Positions 7,467-16,517 of a stretch of DNA of 64,000 nt are shown one piece after another. Origin of the DNA: CAYQQQ01 sp964420125 (GTDB taxonomy: Bacteria; Actinomycetota; Acidimicrobiia; Acidimicrobiales; Microtrichaceae). The stretch lies in assembly GCA_964420125.1 (NCBI GenBank), contig CAYQQQ010000011.1:62001-126000 (forward strand), in the 5' to 3' direction. How positions within the stretch are numbered: the stretch's first letter is position 1; every line of letters begins with the position of its first letter. The notes beneath the pieces are model-generated. The model made no database searches, had not been told where the DNA came from, and was given only the letters and a program-made list of their open reading frames with translations. The position numbers were made by a program, and so were the translations under genes.

Positions 7467-9152
7467 GTGACCAACCGTCCGTACCTCCGGCACATCCCCA
7501 CCGGCGACATCTCCCGGGAGATGCCCCCCGAGTTCCCCGAGCACACCGAGACCGACGTGGTGGTCATCGGCGCCGGGCCCAACGGGCTCATCGCGTCCGC
7601 CTACCTGAGCGCCGCCGGCTTCGACGTGACGCTCATCGAGCGCCGCTTCGAGATCGGCGGGGGGCTGGCCACCGAGGAGATCCTCTTCCCCGGTCGCTAC
7701 GCCAACACGCACGCCTCGTACCACTACATGGTCGACTACCTGCCGCCGATCCACGACTTCGACCTCGGCGAGCAGGGCCTGCGCTACCACAAGCCCTTCG
7801 GCCAGATCGGTGGCGTGTTCGGCGAGGACTTCGTCTACCTGTGCCGTTCCCTCGAGGACAGCCGGGACTCGCTCGCCCGCTTCGGCTTCGACCAGGCCAA
7901 CAAGTTCGGCGACATGGCCCTGCGCTTCCGCGGCATCGTCGAGGAGATCCTGGCGCCGGCCACCTACCTCCCACCGGATCCGCCCCTCGACCTCACCGAT
8001 GCCCTGCAGCGCACCGCCCGTGGCCAGGACATGCTCGAGCTGTCGGAGATGAGCGCCCTCGAGGTGCTCTCCGGCTACGGGATGCGCGACTCCATCACCG
8101 GCACCCTGCTCTACTCGGCCTGCCAGTGGGGCCTCAGCCCGGTGGAGAGCGGCTTGGGGTTCATGGTGCCGCTCATGATCGACCGCGGCACCCAGAAGGC
8201 GTTCGTCCACGGTGGCTCCCACCGCCTGGCCAGCAGCCTGTCGCGCATCATCCTCCGCCAGGGCGGACTGATCCTCGACAACTGCGAGGTGGTGGAGATC
8301 ACCAACGACGGCGACCGGGCCACCGGCGTGCTCCTCGAGGACGGCCGCTCCATCACCGCCCGCACGGCGGTGCTGTCGACCCTCGACCCCCAGAGCACCT
8401 TCCTCCGGCTGCTGCCGGCAGAGGCCGTGCCCTCCGACACCCGGGACGCCGCGGAGAGCTGGGCCTGGGACAAGTGGTCGCTGCTCACCGTCTTCTACGC
8501 CACCGAGGGCAAGCCCGAGTGGCGGCCCAACCCCAACAACGGGATGATCGGCATGCCCGATCCCTTCGACGCCATCCTGGGCTTCGAGAGCACCCATGAC
8601 GTGGTGAGCTTCCTGGGAGCGGTGGAGAAGGGCGAGATCCCCAAGTTCGCCGGGCACTTCACCTGCGAGACCGCCTTCGATCCCACGCTCAGCCAGAAGG
8701 AGGGCCAGCACGTCAGCTTCTTCCAGATGCCGGCTCCCTACGACTGGCCCTGGGACGAGCGGCGCGACGAGGTCATCCGTGAGGTGACCACGTTGCTGGA
8801 CGCCCACTACCAGGGCTTCGCCGACAGCGTGGTCGACGTCATGGTCGAGACCCCCCGCACCATCGAGTCGCGCATCCCGTGCATGCGGCGGGGCTCCATC
8901 AAGCACGGCGACTACAACCCGCTGCAGATGGGCTTCAACCGCCCCAACGTGGACTGCTCCTCCAGCCGCACGCCGGTCGACGGCCTCTACCTGGGGGGCG
9001 CCTCGATGTACCCGGGGGGCATGGTCATCGGCGGTCCGGGCTACATCTCCGCCCAGACGATCTGCGAGGACCAGGACGTGAAGTTCCCCTTCGAGCACTC
9101 GGAGGGCATGAAGAGGTACCTGGCCACCTACTTCCCCGACGGCAAGGGCTGA
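7467..9152 (+). CDS. Phytoene-desaturase-like FAD-dependent oxidoreductase (paralogue 2 of 4)
   Basis: This is a 561-residue CrtI-fold flavoprotein. The ADP-binding motif VVIGAGPNGLIASAYLSAAG is at about residues 30-50, followed by ERRFEIGGGLATEE. The C-terminal FAD motif reads LYLGGASMYPGGMVIGGPGY. The stretch MRRGSIKHGDYNPLQMGFNR is almost the same as in the fourth paralogue at 10734, so these two are the closest pair and probably share chemistry. GTG 7467 starts the frame, with AAGGA 11 bases upstream (a weak spacing). It sits 90 bp after the first paralogue and 60 bp before the third, in one plus-strand block. Confidence 0.8.
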   Translation: MTNRPYLRHIPTGDISREMPPEFPEHTETDVVVIGAGPNGLIASAYLSAAGFDVTLIERRFEIGGGLATEEILFPGRYANTHASYHYMVDYLPPIHDFDLGEQGLRYHKPFGQIGGVFGEDFVYLCRSLEDSRDSLARFGFDQANKFGDMALRFRGIVEEILAPATYLPPDPPLDLTDALQRTARGQDMLELSEMSALEVLSGYGMRDSITGTLLYSACQWGLSPVESGLGFMVPLMIDRGTQKAFVHGGSHRLASSLSRIILRQGGLILDNCEVVEITNDGDRATGVLLEDGRSITARTAVLSTLDPQSTFLRLLPAEAVPSDTRDAAESWAWDKWSLLTVFYATEGKPEWRPNPNNGMIGMPDPFDAILGFESTHDVVSFLGAVEKGEIPKFAGHFTCETAFDPTLSQKEGQHVSFFQMPAPYDWPWDERRDEVIREVTTLLDAHYQGFADSVVDVMVETPRTIESRIPCMRRGSIKHGDYNPLQMGFNRPNVDCSSSRTPVDGLYLGGASMYPGGMVIGGPGYISAQTICEDQDVKFPFEHSEGMKRYLATYFPDGKG

Positions 9153-9212
9153 TCGCCGAGGGAGCCACGGTGGCCGTGCAGTTGCGAACGACCGAACCCA
9201 CAGGGGGATGAA

Positions 9213-10676
9213 GTGCATGACTACGACGTGATCGTCGTCGGCGCCGGCTACGGAGGGGTGACCGCCGGGGCCCTGCTGGCCAAGGCGGGCCGCAAGGTGC
9301 TGCTGGTGGACAAGAGCAACCAGGCGGGCGGCAAGGCCCAGACCATCCGGCGCCAGGGGTTCGCCTACGAGATGTGGCCGGTGCTGAGCCTCCCCGCGGA
9401 CGGCTCCCGGTTCCACGAGCTGGTCGCCGAGCTGGGCATCGAGGACGAGGCCCCTCTCATCGTTCCGGAGGGCGACAACGCCATCGAGCTCAAGTACCGG
9501 GGCGCCGACGGCGAGTGGCGCAGCTACGTCGGTCCGTCGAAGCAGGCGGAGGACCCCCTCGCCATCGACAACCTCGAGAGCGTCTTCGGGGTCGACCCCG
9601 AAGGGGTGGAGAAGATGATGGCGATGATGGGGGAGATCTTCGCCATGTCGGAGGAGGACCTCGACGGCCACGACGAGACCGGCATGCTGCCCTGGATGCA
9701 GAGATTCGGGGTCCCCGATGCCGTCATCGCCTACATGGGGGCGATCCTCAACCTGGTGTTCGTGGCGCCCATCGACCGCATCCCGGTGAGCGAGGGCGTG
9801 CGCACCATGCGGCAGCTCTTCCTCGGCGGCGGCGGTCGCTACCACGTGGGCGGCTACGGGAAGGTGGCCGAGGAGGCAGCCCGCTACATCGAGGAGCACG
9901 GCGGCACCTTCCTGACCGGGGCTCGGGTCGAGGAGATCGTGGTGGAGGACGGCCGTGCCGTGGGCATCCGCACCGCCGAGCGCGAGTACCGGGCGCCGGT
10001 GGTGATCTCCAACGCCGGCATCCAGCCGACGGTGTTGAAGCTCGTCCCCGACGGCGCCTTCGAGGAGGAGTACACCAAGCGGGTGGAGTCCCTCGAGCCG
10101 GGGCTGGGAATGGTGGGGGTGCGGTACTTCCTCGACGAGCCGGTGCTCGACACCGGCATGATCGTGGCCTTCTCCGACGACAGCTGGTGGGACACGGAGC
10201 GCTACGAGGCCGTGCAGCTGGGCCGTTGGCCCGAGGTCCCGCTGGTGTTCGCCGCGGTCACCACCGCCTACGACCCGAGCCTGGCCCCGGAGGGCAACCA
10301 GGTGGTGCTCGTGGGGATCCTCGGCTCACCCGATCCCCGCTCGGAGATCAACACCGAGGCCATCCACCGCGCCGAGCGCACGATCGCCGAGATCTGGCCG
10401 GGGATCCCGGAGCACACCATCCGCCGTGAGCCCTACACGGCGGCCCACGTGTCGAACATGACCCGTGACGCCGTGGTGCCCGGCCAGGGTGGCGAGTGCA
10501 TCGGCCTGAGCCAGGTGATCGGGCAGTGCGGACGTTCCAAGCCGGATGCCCGCACCCCGCTGCCGGGTCTGTACCTCGTCGGCACCGACGCCGGTGGGTA
10601 CGGGTGCGGCACCCACCAGGCGGTCGACTCCGGCTTCAACGTGGCCGCCATGGTCCTCGATGACCAGCCGGAATGA
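9213..10676 (+). CDS. Phytoene-desaturase-like FAD-dependent oxidoreductase (paralogue 3 of 4)
   Basis: This 487-residue protein is the shortest of the four. It starts directly at the dinucleotide-binding fold (VIVVGAGYGGVTAGALLAKAG, then VDKSNQAGGKAQT), and its GAGYGG differs from the GGGPNG/GAGPNG of the others. The C-terminal FAD-binding segment is LYLVGTDAGGYGCGTHQAVDSG. The LLAKAG and AGGKAQT context is closer to classical CrtI or all-trans-retinol-saturase-like proteins. A purine-rich GGGGGATGAAG precedes ATG 9213. Its stop is followed ten bases later by a 16-codon reading frame that leads into the fourth paralogue. Confidence 0.8.
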   Translation: MHDYDVIVVGAGYGGVTAGALLAKAGRKVLLVDKSNQAGGKAQTIRRQGFAYEMWPVLSLPADGSRFHELVAELGIEDEAPLIVPEGDNAIELKYRGADGEWRSYVGPSKQAEDPLAIDNLESVFGVDPEGVEKMMAMMGEIFAMSEEDLDGHDETGMLPWMQRFGVPDAVIAYMGAILNLVFVAPIDRIPVSEGVRTMRQLFLGGGGRYHVGGYGKVAEEAARYIEEHGGTFLTGARVEEIVVEDGRAVGIRTAEREYRAPVVISNAGIQPTVLKLVPDGAFEEEYTKRVESLEPGLGMVGVRYFLDEPVLDTGMIVAFSDDSWWDTERYEAVQLGRWPEVPLVFAAVTTAYDPSLAPEGNQVVLVGILGSPDPRSEINTEAIHRAERTIAEIWPGIPEHTIRREPYTAAHVSNMTRDAVVPGQGGECIGLSQVIGQCGRSKPDARTPLPGLYLVGTDAGGYGCGTHQAVDSGFNVAAMVLDDQPE

Positions 10677-10686
10677 GGAAGGGATC

Positions 10687-10737
10687 ATGAACGGCTCGAC
10701 GATGCAGGCCAACCTGACCACCGGAGCTCTCGGGTGA
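10687..10737 (+). CDS. Possible 16-residue leader peptide (MNGSTMQANLTTGALG)
   Basis: A 16-codon frame starts at ATG 10687 behind a good GAGGAAGGG site. It ends in a TGA that overlaps the GTG start of the next gene (GTGA). The downstream gene has only a weak ribosome site of its own, so this peptide may serve to couple translation. Nothing in its sequence suggests a function beyond that. Confidence 0.3.
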   Translation: MNGSTMQANLTTGALG

Positions 10738-12302
10738 GCATGACAGCGACCACGACCGACACCTACGACGCCGTGGTGATCGGCGGTGGGCCCAACGGGT
10801 TGATCTGCGCCGCCTACCTGGCCAAGGCCGGAGCGAAGGTGCTGTTGATCGAGCGCCGCCACGAGACCGGCGGTGGGCTCAACACCGACGAGTACTTCGG
10901 GTTCCGGCTCAACCTGCACGCCATCTACCACATGATGAGCGACGTGATGCCCGCCTACCGGGACCTGGCCCTGCCGGAGTACGGCCTGCGCTACGTCTAC
11001 CCGCACGTGGCCTGCGCCTTCCCCTTCGACGACGGCAAGGCGCTGGTGTTCACCAAGGACCTCGACGAGACCGTCCAGTCCATCGCCACCGTCAGCGAGC
11101 ACGATGCCGAGTGCTTCCGCACCATGTGGAACGCCTTCGCTCCGATGCTGGAGCAGTACATCATCCCTCTCACCTACCGGCTGCCGATGCCGGTGGTCGA
11201 CCAGGTGGTGGAGATCGGCCAGACCGAGCTCGGTGAGGAGCTCAACGAGATCTCCGACCTCAGCCCCATCGAGGTCATCGACCACTACGGGTTCACCGAT
11301 CCCCGGGTGCGCATGGCGCTGCAGTCGTTCTCCGCCATGTGGGGCTTCCACCTGGAGGACCCGCTGGGCTACCTGTACCCCGTCTACCTGTGCCGGATGA
11401 TCGGCGCCGCGCTCGTGAAGGGCGGCTCGCATCGCATGTCGTCCGCCCTGTACCGCGTGTTGGTGAGCCATGGCGGTGAGGTCCTCGACGCCTCGGAGGT
11501 GGTGGGCATCCATCCCGACGGCGATGGTGGCGCCGAGGTGGAGCTGGCCGGCGGCCAGCGGTTCTCCGCAAGGGCTGTCGCCTCCACGCTCAACCCGGAG
11601 CAGACCTTCCTCGACCTGGTCGGTGAGGAGCACCTCCCCAGCGAGCTGCGCCACGCGGTGCAGGACTGGGAGTGGGAGGAGCGCACCCTCTTCGGTCAGC
11701 ACCTGGGCATCGAGGGATCGTTCTCCTACCGGCACCCCGAGCCGCGGGTCGGCGACGCCATGATCGCCTTCCTGGGCCTCGAGACCGAGGACGAGCTCCA
11801 CGAGCACCTCGAGCGGGTCGACGAGGGGACCGCGCGAGGAGGTGAGTGGGTGCACGTCACCGTTCCCAGCCACCACGACCGCTCCATGGCGCCCGAGGGC
11901 CACGAGCTGGTGCGTGCCGAGCAGGTCGTGCGCTACGACGACGACTGGGAGAACGGCACGCAGCGCTTCGGCGACGAGAGCCTGGAGCTCCTCGAGCGCT
12001 ACGCCGACTTCGGGAGGATCGTGCTGCGGCGCGAGCACCCCCCCACACACATCGAGTCGAAGCTCCACACGATGCGGCGAGGCTCCATCAAGCACGGCTC
12101 CTACACGAACCTGCAGATGGGGTTCAACCGTCCCAACGACATGTGCTCCCGGGTGGAGACCCCCATCCCCGGGCTGTTCACTTGCGGCGCATCCAACTAC
12201 GCCGGCGGGATGATCATCGGCGGGCCCGGCTACCTGGGCGCCAGGGTCGTGGGACGGCACCTGGGCCTCGACGCCGTGCCCTCCTACGACGGGGAGGACT
12301 GA
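10734..12302 (+). CDS. Phytoene-desaturase-like FAD-dependent oxidoreductase (paralogue 4 of 4)
   Basis: This 522-residue CrtI-fold flavoprotein has AVVIGGGPNGLICAAYLAKAG near residues 12-32, then ERRHETGGGLNTDE, and ends with LFTCGASNYAGGMIIGGPGY. It shares the MRRGSIKHGSYTNLQMGFNR block with the paralogue at 7467. GTG 10734 overlaps the stop of a tiny upstream frame; ATG 10740 is an alternative start. The 52-bp gap to the dehydratase activator gene puts the flavoproteins and the dehydratase genes in one apparent transcription unit, which may mean the flavoproteins oxidise or reduce the same CoA-linked substrate. That link is inference. Confidence 0.8.
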   Translation: MSMTATTTDTYDAVVIGGGPNGLICAAYLAKAGAKVLLIERRHETGGGLNTDEYFGFRLNLHAIYHMMSDVMPAYRDLALPEYGLRYVYPHVACAFPFDDGKALVFTKDLDETVQSIATVSEHDAECFRTMWNAFAPMLEQYIIPLTYRLPMPVVDQVVEIGQTELGEELNEISDLSPIEVIDHYGFTDPRVRMALQSFSAMWGFHLEDPLGYLYPVYLCRMIGAALVKGGSHRMSSALYRVLVSHGGEVLDASEVVGIHPDGDGGAEVELAGGQRFSARAVASTLNPEQTFLDLVGEEHLPSELRHAVQDWEWEERTLFGQHLGIEGSFSYRHPEPRVGDAMIAFLGLETEDELHEHLERVDEGTARGGEWVHVTVPSHHDRSMAPEGHELVRAEQVVRYDDDWENGTQRFGDESLELLERYADFGRIVLRREHPPTHIESKLHTMRRGSIKHGSYTNLQMGFNRPNDMCSRVETPIPGLFTCGASNYAGGMIIGGPGYLGARVVGRHLGLDAVPSYDGED

Positions 12303-12353
12303 CGTAGCCGTGGACACCACCCGCACATGCTGGAGATCACCAGGAGGCTGGAC

Positions 12354-13145
12354 ATGCTCGTAGGCGGCATCGACATCGGCTCGGCCACCGGCAAGGCCGT
12401 GATCATGGGTGACGGGGAGATCGTGGGCAGCGCCGTGCTGAACGGCCAGGGCCACCCGGTGAAGACCGCCGACCAGGTCATGGAGAAGGCGCTGGCCGAG
12501 GCCGGCCTGGGGTCGGTCGAGGAGATCGACAACGTCGTGTCGACCGGCTACGGCCGACTGAACATCGCCTACGCCACCGAGAACCTCTCGGAGATCGCCT
12601 GCCACGGCAAGGGCGCCCACTGGATGGACCCCTCGCTGCGCACGGTCATCGACATCGGCGGGCAGGACTGCAAGGTGATCTCGATCTCTGCGGAGGGGGC
12701 GGTGATGGAGTTCGCCATGAACGACCGCTGCGCCGCGGGGACCGGCCGCTTCTTCGAGAGCATCGCCCGGGCGTTGTGCTGTGGTCTGGAAGGCTTGTCG
12801 GACCTCGAGCGCCAGGGCGACAAGCCCGCCAAGATCACCCACCAGTGCACGGTCTTCGCGGAGTCCGAGGTGATCACCCTGGTCAACGAGGGCGAGGAGA
12901 TGGACAACATCATCGCCGGGATCAACACCTCGGTGGCCAAGCGCGTCACGGCCATGGTGCGGCGCGTCGGCCTGCTGGACAACGTGGCCATGACCGGCGG
13001 CTGCTCCAAGAACCTCGGGTTGGCAAAGGCGTTGGCCAAGTCGCTGAAGACCGAGATACACAGCCTCCCCGGCGACCCGCAGCTGGCGGGGGCCATCGGC
13101 GCCGCGGTGTTCGCCCGCGAGAAGCTCGAAGCGGCAGCGGGTTGA
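12354..13145 (+). CDS. ATP-dependent activator of 2-hydroxyacyl-CoA dehydratase / benzoyl-CoA reductase type (BadF/BadG/HgdC family)
   Basis: This 263-residue ASKHA-fold ATPase is of the type that carries a [4Fe-4S] cluster between two monomers and injects a low-potential electron into a partner dehydratase or reductase. Its start is GGIDIGSATGKAV, and DIGGQDCKV (about 100-108) is the phosphate-binding turn. Two cluster cysteines are present: C126 in NDRCAAGTGRF and C165 in HQCTVFAESEV. They are 39 residues apart, as in the characterised activator HgdC. ATG 12354 has AGGAGG six bases upstream. Only one ASKHA gene is present, so a homodimer like HgdC is more likely than the BcrA/BcrD heteromer of class I benzoyl-CoA reductases. 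The cluster is expected to be oxygen sensitive. Confidence 0.88.
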   Translation: MLVGGIDIGSATGKAVIMGDGEIVGSAVLNGQGHPVKTADQVMEKALAEAGLGSVEEIDNVVSTGYGRLNIAYATENLSEIACHGKGAHWMDPSLRTVIDIGGQDCKVISISAEGAVMEFAMNDRCAAGTGRFFESIARALCCGLEGLSDLERQGDKPAKITHQCTVFAESEVITLVNEGEEMDNIIAGINTSVAKRVTAMVRRVGLLDNVAMTGGCSKNLGLAKALAKSLKTEIHSLPGDPQLAGAIGAAVFAREKLEAAAG

Positions 13146-13206
13146 CGACGACGGAGACGATCGACAGCACCGGCTCCTCGGAGCCGCACGACGAAGGGGG
13201 CCAGAC

Positions 13207-14373
13207 GTGGTGACAGAGAGCGAAGCGCTGAAGGGGTGTGCGGCCTACGCCACCATGCGTCGTGTGGCGGAGAGCCTGGAGACGCCCGAGGTGGAGGACT
13301 GGAAGGCCGACGGCGGCAAGGTGGTGGGCTACTTCTGCTCCACGGTGCCCGAGGAGCTGTTCACCGCGGCGGGCATGCTGGCGTTCCGCATGCGGGGAAC
13401 CGGCTCCACCAGCACCGAGTACGCGGACGCCAACTTCACCCCCATCAACTGCAGCTTCCCGCGGCACTGCTTCAACGAGGCCCTCGAAGGGAACTTCGAG
13501 TTCCTCGACGCCCTCATCGTGATCAACAGCTGCGACCACATCCGGCGCATCTACGACAACTGGCTCAAGGAGCTCGACGAGCCCGACTTCGTCCACGTGA
13601 TGGCGTTGCCCCGCAAGACGGGCCCGCCCCAGGTGGAGTGGTACCGCGACGACATCGTCCTGTTGAAGGAGAAGTTCGAGGAGCACTTCGACATCAAGAT
13701 CAGCGACGACGACGTGCGCGAGGCCATCACGCTGCACAATGAGATCCGAGCCCTGCAGCGCGAGCTGTTCGAGACCCGGAAGGTCGACAACCCGCCCATC
13801 ACCGGTGCGGAGGCGCTGCGGGTGATGGTGGCGGGCACGGCGTTGCCCAAGCCGCTCTACAAGGGCCTGCTCGAGGAGGTGCTCGACGCGGTGCGGGGCA
13901 AGGAGGGGCCGCCCGGGGACCGTGCCCGGCTCCTGGTGGTCGGCAGCGAGTGCGACGACCCGGAGTTCATGGAGCTCGTCGAGAGCCAGGGGGCGATCGT
14001 GGTCTCCGACGCCATCTGCTACGGGACGCGGATCATGTGGCGCCAGGTCCCCGATCCCGGCGACGATCCGTACCGGGCGCTGGCGCAGTACTACGTGCAC
14101 GACCGGCCGAGCTGCCCCCGCATGCACGGCCTCCAGCCGGACCGATACCAGTTCGTGAAGGACCTGTGCGAGGAGTTCCGCGTCGACGGCGTGATCGGTG
14201 AGCGGATGAACTTCTGCGACCAGTGGGACGCGGAGCACTTCATGACCGGCGGCGACCTCAAGGAGGCCGGCATCCCGTTCATGCGACTGGAGCGGGAGTA
14301 CGTCCTGGCGGGCAAGGGCCAACTACAGACACGAGTCCAGGCATTCGTGGAGACACTCAAGGGGACTGACTGA
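13207..14373 (+). CDS. 2-hydroxyacyl-CoA dehydratase / benzoyl-CoA reductase subunit (BcrC/HgdB-like)
   Basis: This 388-residue protein is one of two iron-sulfur dehydratase-like subunits encoded next to the activator. Its length is close to that of BcrC/BadD. Candidate [4Fe-4S] ligands are C44 in YFCSTVPEEL (the family's C-x3-PEE motif), C109 in NSCDHIRR, and C337 in MNFCDQWD, followed by GIPFMRLEREY, a typical C-terminal strand. It would accept an electron from the activator and carry out radical-based dehydration or ring reduction of an acyl-CoA. Whether it is a dehydratase or a reductase cannot be decided from the sequence. It starts at GTG 13207 and overlaps the next gene by one base. 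Confidence 0.82.
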   Translation: MVTESEALKGCAAYATMRRVAESLETPEVEDWKADGGKVVGYFCSTVPEELFTAAGMLAFRMRGTGSTSTEYADANFTPINCSFPRHCFNEALEGNFEFLDALIVINSCDHIRRIYDNWLKELDEPDFVHVMALPRKTGPPQVEWYRDDIVLLKEKFEEHFDIKISDDDVREAITLHNEIRALQRELFETRKVDNPPITGAEALRVMVAGTALPKPLYKGLLEEVLDAVRGKEGPPGDRARLLVVGSECDDPEFMELVESQGAIVVSDAICYGTRIMWRQVPDPGDDPYRALAQYYVHDRPSCPRMHGLQPDRYQFVKDLCEEFRVDGVIGERMNFCDQWDAEHFMTGGDLKEAGIPFMRLEREYVLAGKGQLQTRVQAFVETLKGTD

Positions 14374-15698
14374 TGGCAGTGACACTCGACCGTGAGGCCA
14401 AGGCGCGCTCCGTGCAGCGCTACAAGCAGGAGCGCGACTGGTTCGAGGTGCTCGCAGAGGCCGCCAAGGTGATGCCGGGGGAGGAGGGGAAGCTCAACGT
14501 CAAGATGTTCGAGATCCTCCTCGACTCCAAGCAGCGCGTGGTGGACTGCGTGGAGAACGACGAGCCGTTCATCGGCGGCTACTACTGCAACGCGCCGGAG
14601 GTCTTCAACGCGTTGGACCTGCCGTGGTTCATGATCATGGAGACCCCGTTCATGGCGTCCTCGGCGCCGCACCTGGGCGAGGACATCGAGGCCTCGGTGG
14701 CCATGGGGCTCAACTCCGACCTGTGCACCGCGGTGCGCCTGCCCGCCTACTACGTGCACGAGGGAATGATGCCGGTGCCCTCGGCGGTGCTGGGGATGCT
14801 CGCGCCCTGCGACGCGGCGCCGATGCTCAGCCAGATGATCGAGCACGACAAGACCTGGAAGGACGTGCCGCTGTACTGCTGCGACCCGCCGTACACCGCG
14901 GACGAGCGGGCGGTGCAGTACTACGCCAAGGAGCTGCGCGAGATGGCCAGCTTCCTCGAGGAGCACACCGGGCGCACCCTCGACATGGACCGCCTGCGCG
15001 AGGTGTGCGAGGAGTCCAACCGCACCTACTCGCTGTGGCAGGACTACAACGAGCTGCGTCGCAACGTGCCCTGCCCCCACGGCTGGGAGATCGGCGGCGC
15101 CCAGGCCTTCGCCATCAGCCAGTGCTTCGTGGCCGGGGATCCCCGGTGCACCGCCTGGTTCGAGCAGCTCTACAAGTGCGGCGAGGAGCGGGTGAAGGCG
15201 GGGATCGGTGCCAACACCAAGGAGGGCTGGAAGGAGAAGATCCGGCTCTTCTGGTACGACATCATGCCCTACGGCTGGATCTACGAGTTCATGCCCTGGC
15301 TCGAGGAGGAGTGGGGCGCGGTGATCGTGATGGACATGTTCGGCAACTGCCCGTACACGCTCATCGACACCAGCACCGAGGAGACCATGTTCCACGACCT
15401 GGCCAAGCGCAACCTGCTGGACTCGCCGATGATCCGCCAGGCCCGCAGCACCGCCGAGAACTTCTCCGGCGACATCCGCCGGGTGGTGAAGGACTACTCC
15501 ATCGACTGCGTGATCTGGCCCGGCCACATGGGTCACAAGGACGGCGCCGCCACCACCGGGATCATGCGCCAGACCTGCCGCGAGATCGGCGTGCCCTACA
15601 TGACCATCGGCCTCGACCTGTTCGACCCGAGCTACACCAGCGTGGACGAGGTCAAGGACAAGGTCTCCGAGTTCTTCCTTGGCATGGGCCTGGGCTGA
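14373..15698 (+). CDS. 2-hydroxyacyl-CoA dehydratase / benzoyl-CoA reductase subunit (BcrB/HgdA-like)
   Basis: This 441-residue partner subunit is similar in length to BcrB/BadE. C72 in GGYYCNAPEVF and C146 in APCDAAPM occupy the first two cluster-ligand positions. Where the partner subunit has its third Cys (NFCDQW), this protein reads WPGHMGHKDG with H385 and H388. It may therefore bind an altered cluster, or be the subunit without the catalytic iron. It is unusually rich in aromatic and Cys residues in the middle. TGATG overlap with the previous gene implies a 1:1 complex. Next comes a CODH/ACS-beta-like gene 16 bp downstream. Confidence 0.8.
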   Translation: MAVTLDREAKARSVQRYKQERDWFEVLAEAAKVMPGEEGKLNVKMFEILLDSKQRVVDCVENDEPFIGGYYCNAPEVFNALDLPWFMIMETPFMASSAPHLGEDIEASVAMGLNSDLCTAVRLPAYYVHEGMMPVPSAVLGMLAPCDAAPMLSQMIEHDKTWKDVPLYCCDPPYTADERAVQYYAKELREMASFLEEHTGRTLDMDRLREVCEESNRTYSLWQDYNELRRNVPCPHGWEIGGAQAFAISQCFVAGDPRCTAWFEQLYKCGEERVKAGIGANTKEGWKEKIRLFWYDIMPYGWIYEFMPWLEEEWGAVIVMDMFGNCPYTLIDTSTEETMFHDLAKRNLLDSPMIRQARSTAENFSGDIRRVVKDYSIDCVIWPGHMGHKDGAATTGIMRQTCREIGVPYMTIGLDLFDPSYTSVDEVKDKVSEFFLGMGLG

Positions 15699-15714
15699 GG
15701 CACCGGAGAGCGCT

Positions 15715-16503
15715 GTGGCCGGGTTCGACGCCTTCATCGCCGAGCTGCGCGACGCCGTCGCCGCGCTGCCCGGCGAGCACCGGCGCCGAGAGTTCCGCTG
15801 GCCGGGGCCGGCGGGCGCGGCCATCGAGGGGCTGTGCGTCGAGGTCGGCCCCGGGGCCAACCCGGGCATCATCCTGCGCAGCGACACCTACGTGGAGGTG
15901 GGCAACCCCATCGCCGGCTCGCTGGCGCTGACCTGGTGGACCGACGACCCGGACCTGCTGGTCGACGGCCGCATCACCCTGGTGGGCCCCGACATCCCGG
16001 AGTCGGAGTCCGACAGCATGGCCTTCGCCCAGGTGCTGCTGGTGGGAGGATCGACGCTGTCGGCGGCCGACCAGGGCGTGCTGCAGCAGTGCCAGCACGT
16101 GGGCGACGAGGTCGAGGGCTACATGCTCAAGAGCACCCAGGACCACGTGTGGGGCCGTGTGAGCCGCGACGCGGCCGCCGCCGGGTTCGACTTCGAGACG
16201 CTCGGGCGGGCCTACCTCCACCTGCTGAAGTCGGCCCTCCCCCGGGCCACGGCCGCCGAGGTGATCTTCGTGACCGCCGGCAAGGCCGAGGTGCGGTCGC
16301 TGATCGACATCGCCGACCGATCCCGGGCGACGGGCACGGAGATGGTCACCGAGGTGTGGCGGGAGCAGGGCTTCGACGTGGACTGCAGCCTCGACTGCAG
16401 CGTGTGCGAGTCGAAGCCCGTGTGCGACGACATCCGCGAGGTGCTGGCCGGGCGCAAGGCCGACACCCGCGTGCGCAGCCCGATGGCCCGGAGCTCCAGC
16501 TGA
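15715..16503 (+). CDS. CODH/acetyl-CoA-synthase beta-subunit-like protein (CdhC/AcsB fragment family)
   Basis: This 262-residue protein resembles the middle part of the CODH/ACS beta subunit. The segments GLCVEVGPGANPG, YVEVGNPIAGS, LVGPDIPESES and the DHVWGRVSRDAAAAG helix follow the CdhC order. It ends with DCSLDCSVCESKPVC, where CSVC and PVC line up with the C-x2-C and VC of the nickel-iron A-cluster segment, although the spacing is shorter. It is far too short to be a working acetyl-CoA synthase. Start GTG 15715 has GGAGAG four bases upstream. A CooC-like gene follows after a strong hairpin, so a metal-binding accessory role with the dehydratase is the best guess. The family call comes from memory of motifs and is tentative. 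Confidence 0.55.
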   Translation: MAGFDAFIAELRDAVAALPGEHRRREFRWPGPAGAAIEGLCVEVGPGANPGIILRSDTYVEVGNPIAGSLALTWWTDDPDLLVDGRITLVGPDIPESESDSMAFAQVLLVGGSTLSAADQGVLQQCQHVGDEVEGYMLKSTQDHVWGRVSRDAAAAGFDFETLGRAYLHLLKSALPRATAAEVIFVTAGKAEVRSLIDIADRSRATGTEMVTEVWREQGFDVDCSLDCSVCESKPVCDDIREVLAGRKADTRVRSPMARSSS

Positions 16504-16517
16504 GTGCGCCGGGACCT

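Noticed and set aside
5586..12302. A carotenoid biosynthesis cluster
   Set aside because: No phytoene synthase, prenyltransferase or cyclase accompanies the four CrtI-like proteins.
12354..15698. A complete class I benzoyl-CoA reductase (BcrABCD)
   Set aside because: Only one ASKHA ATPase is present instead of two, and one subunit lacks the third Cys. The call stays at dehydratase/reductase family.
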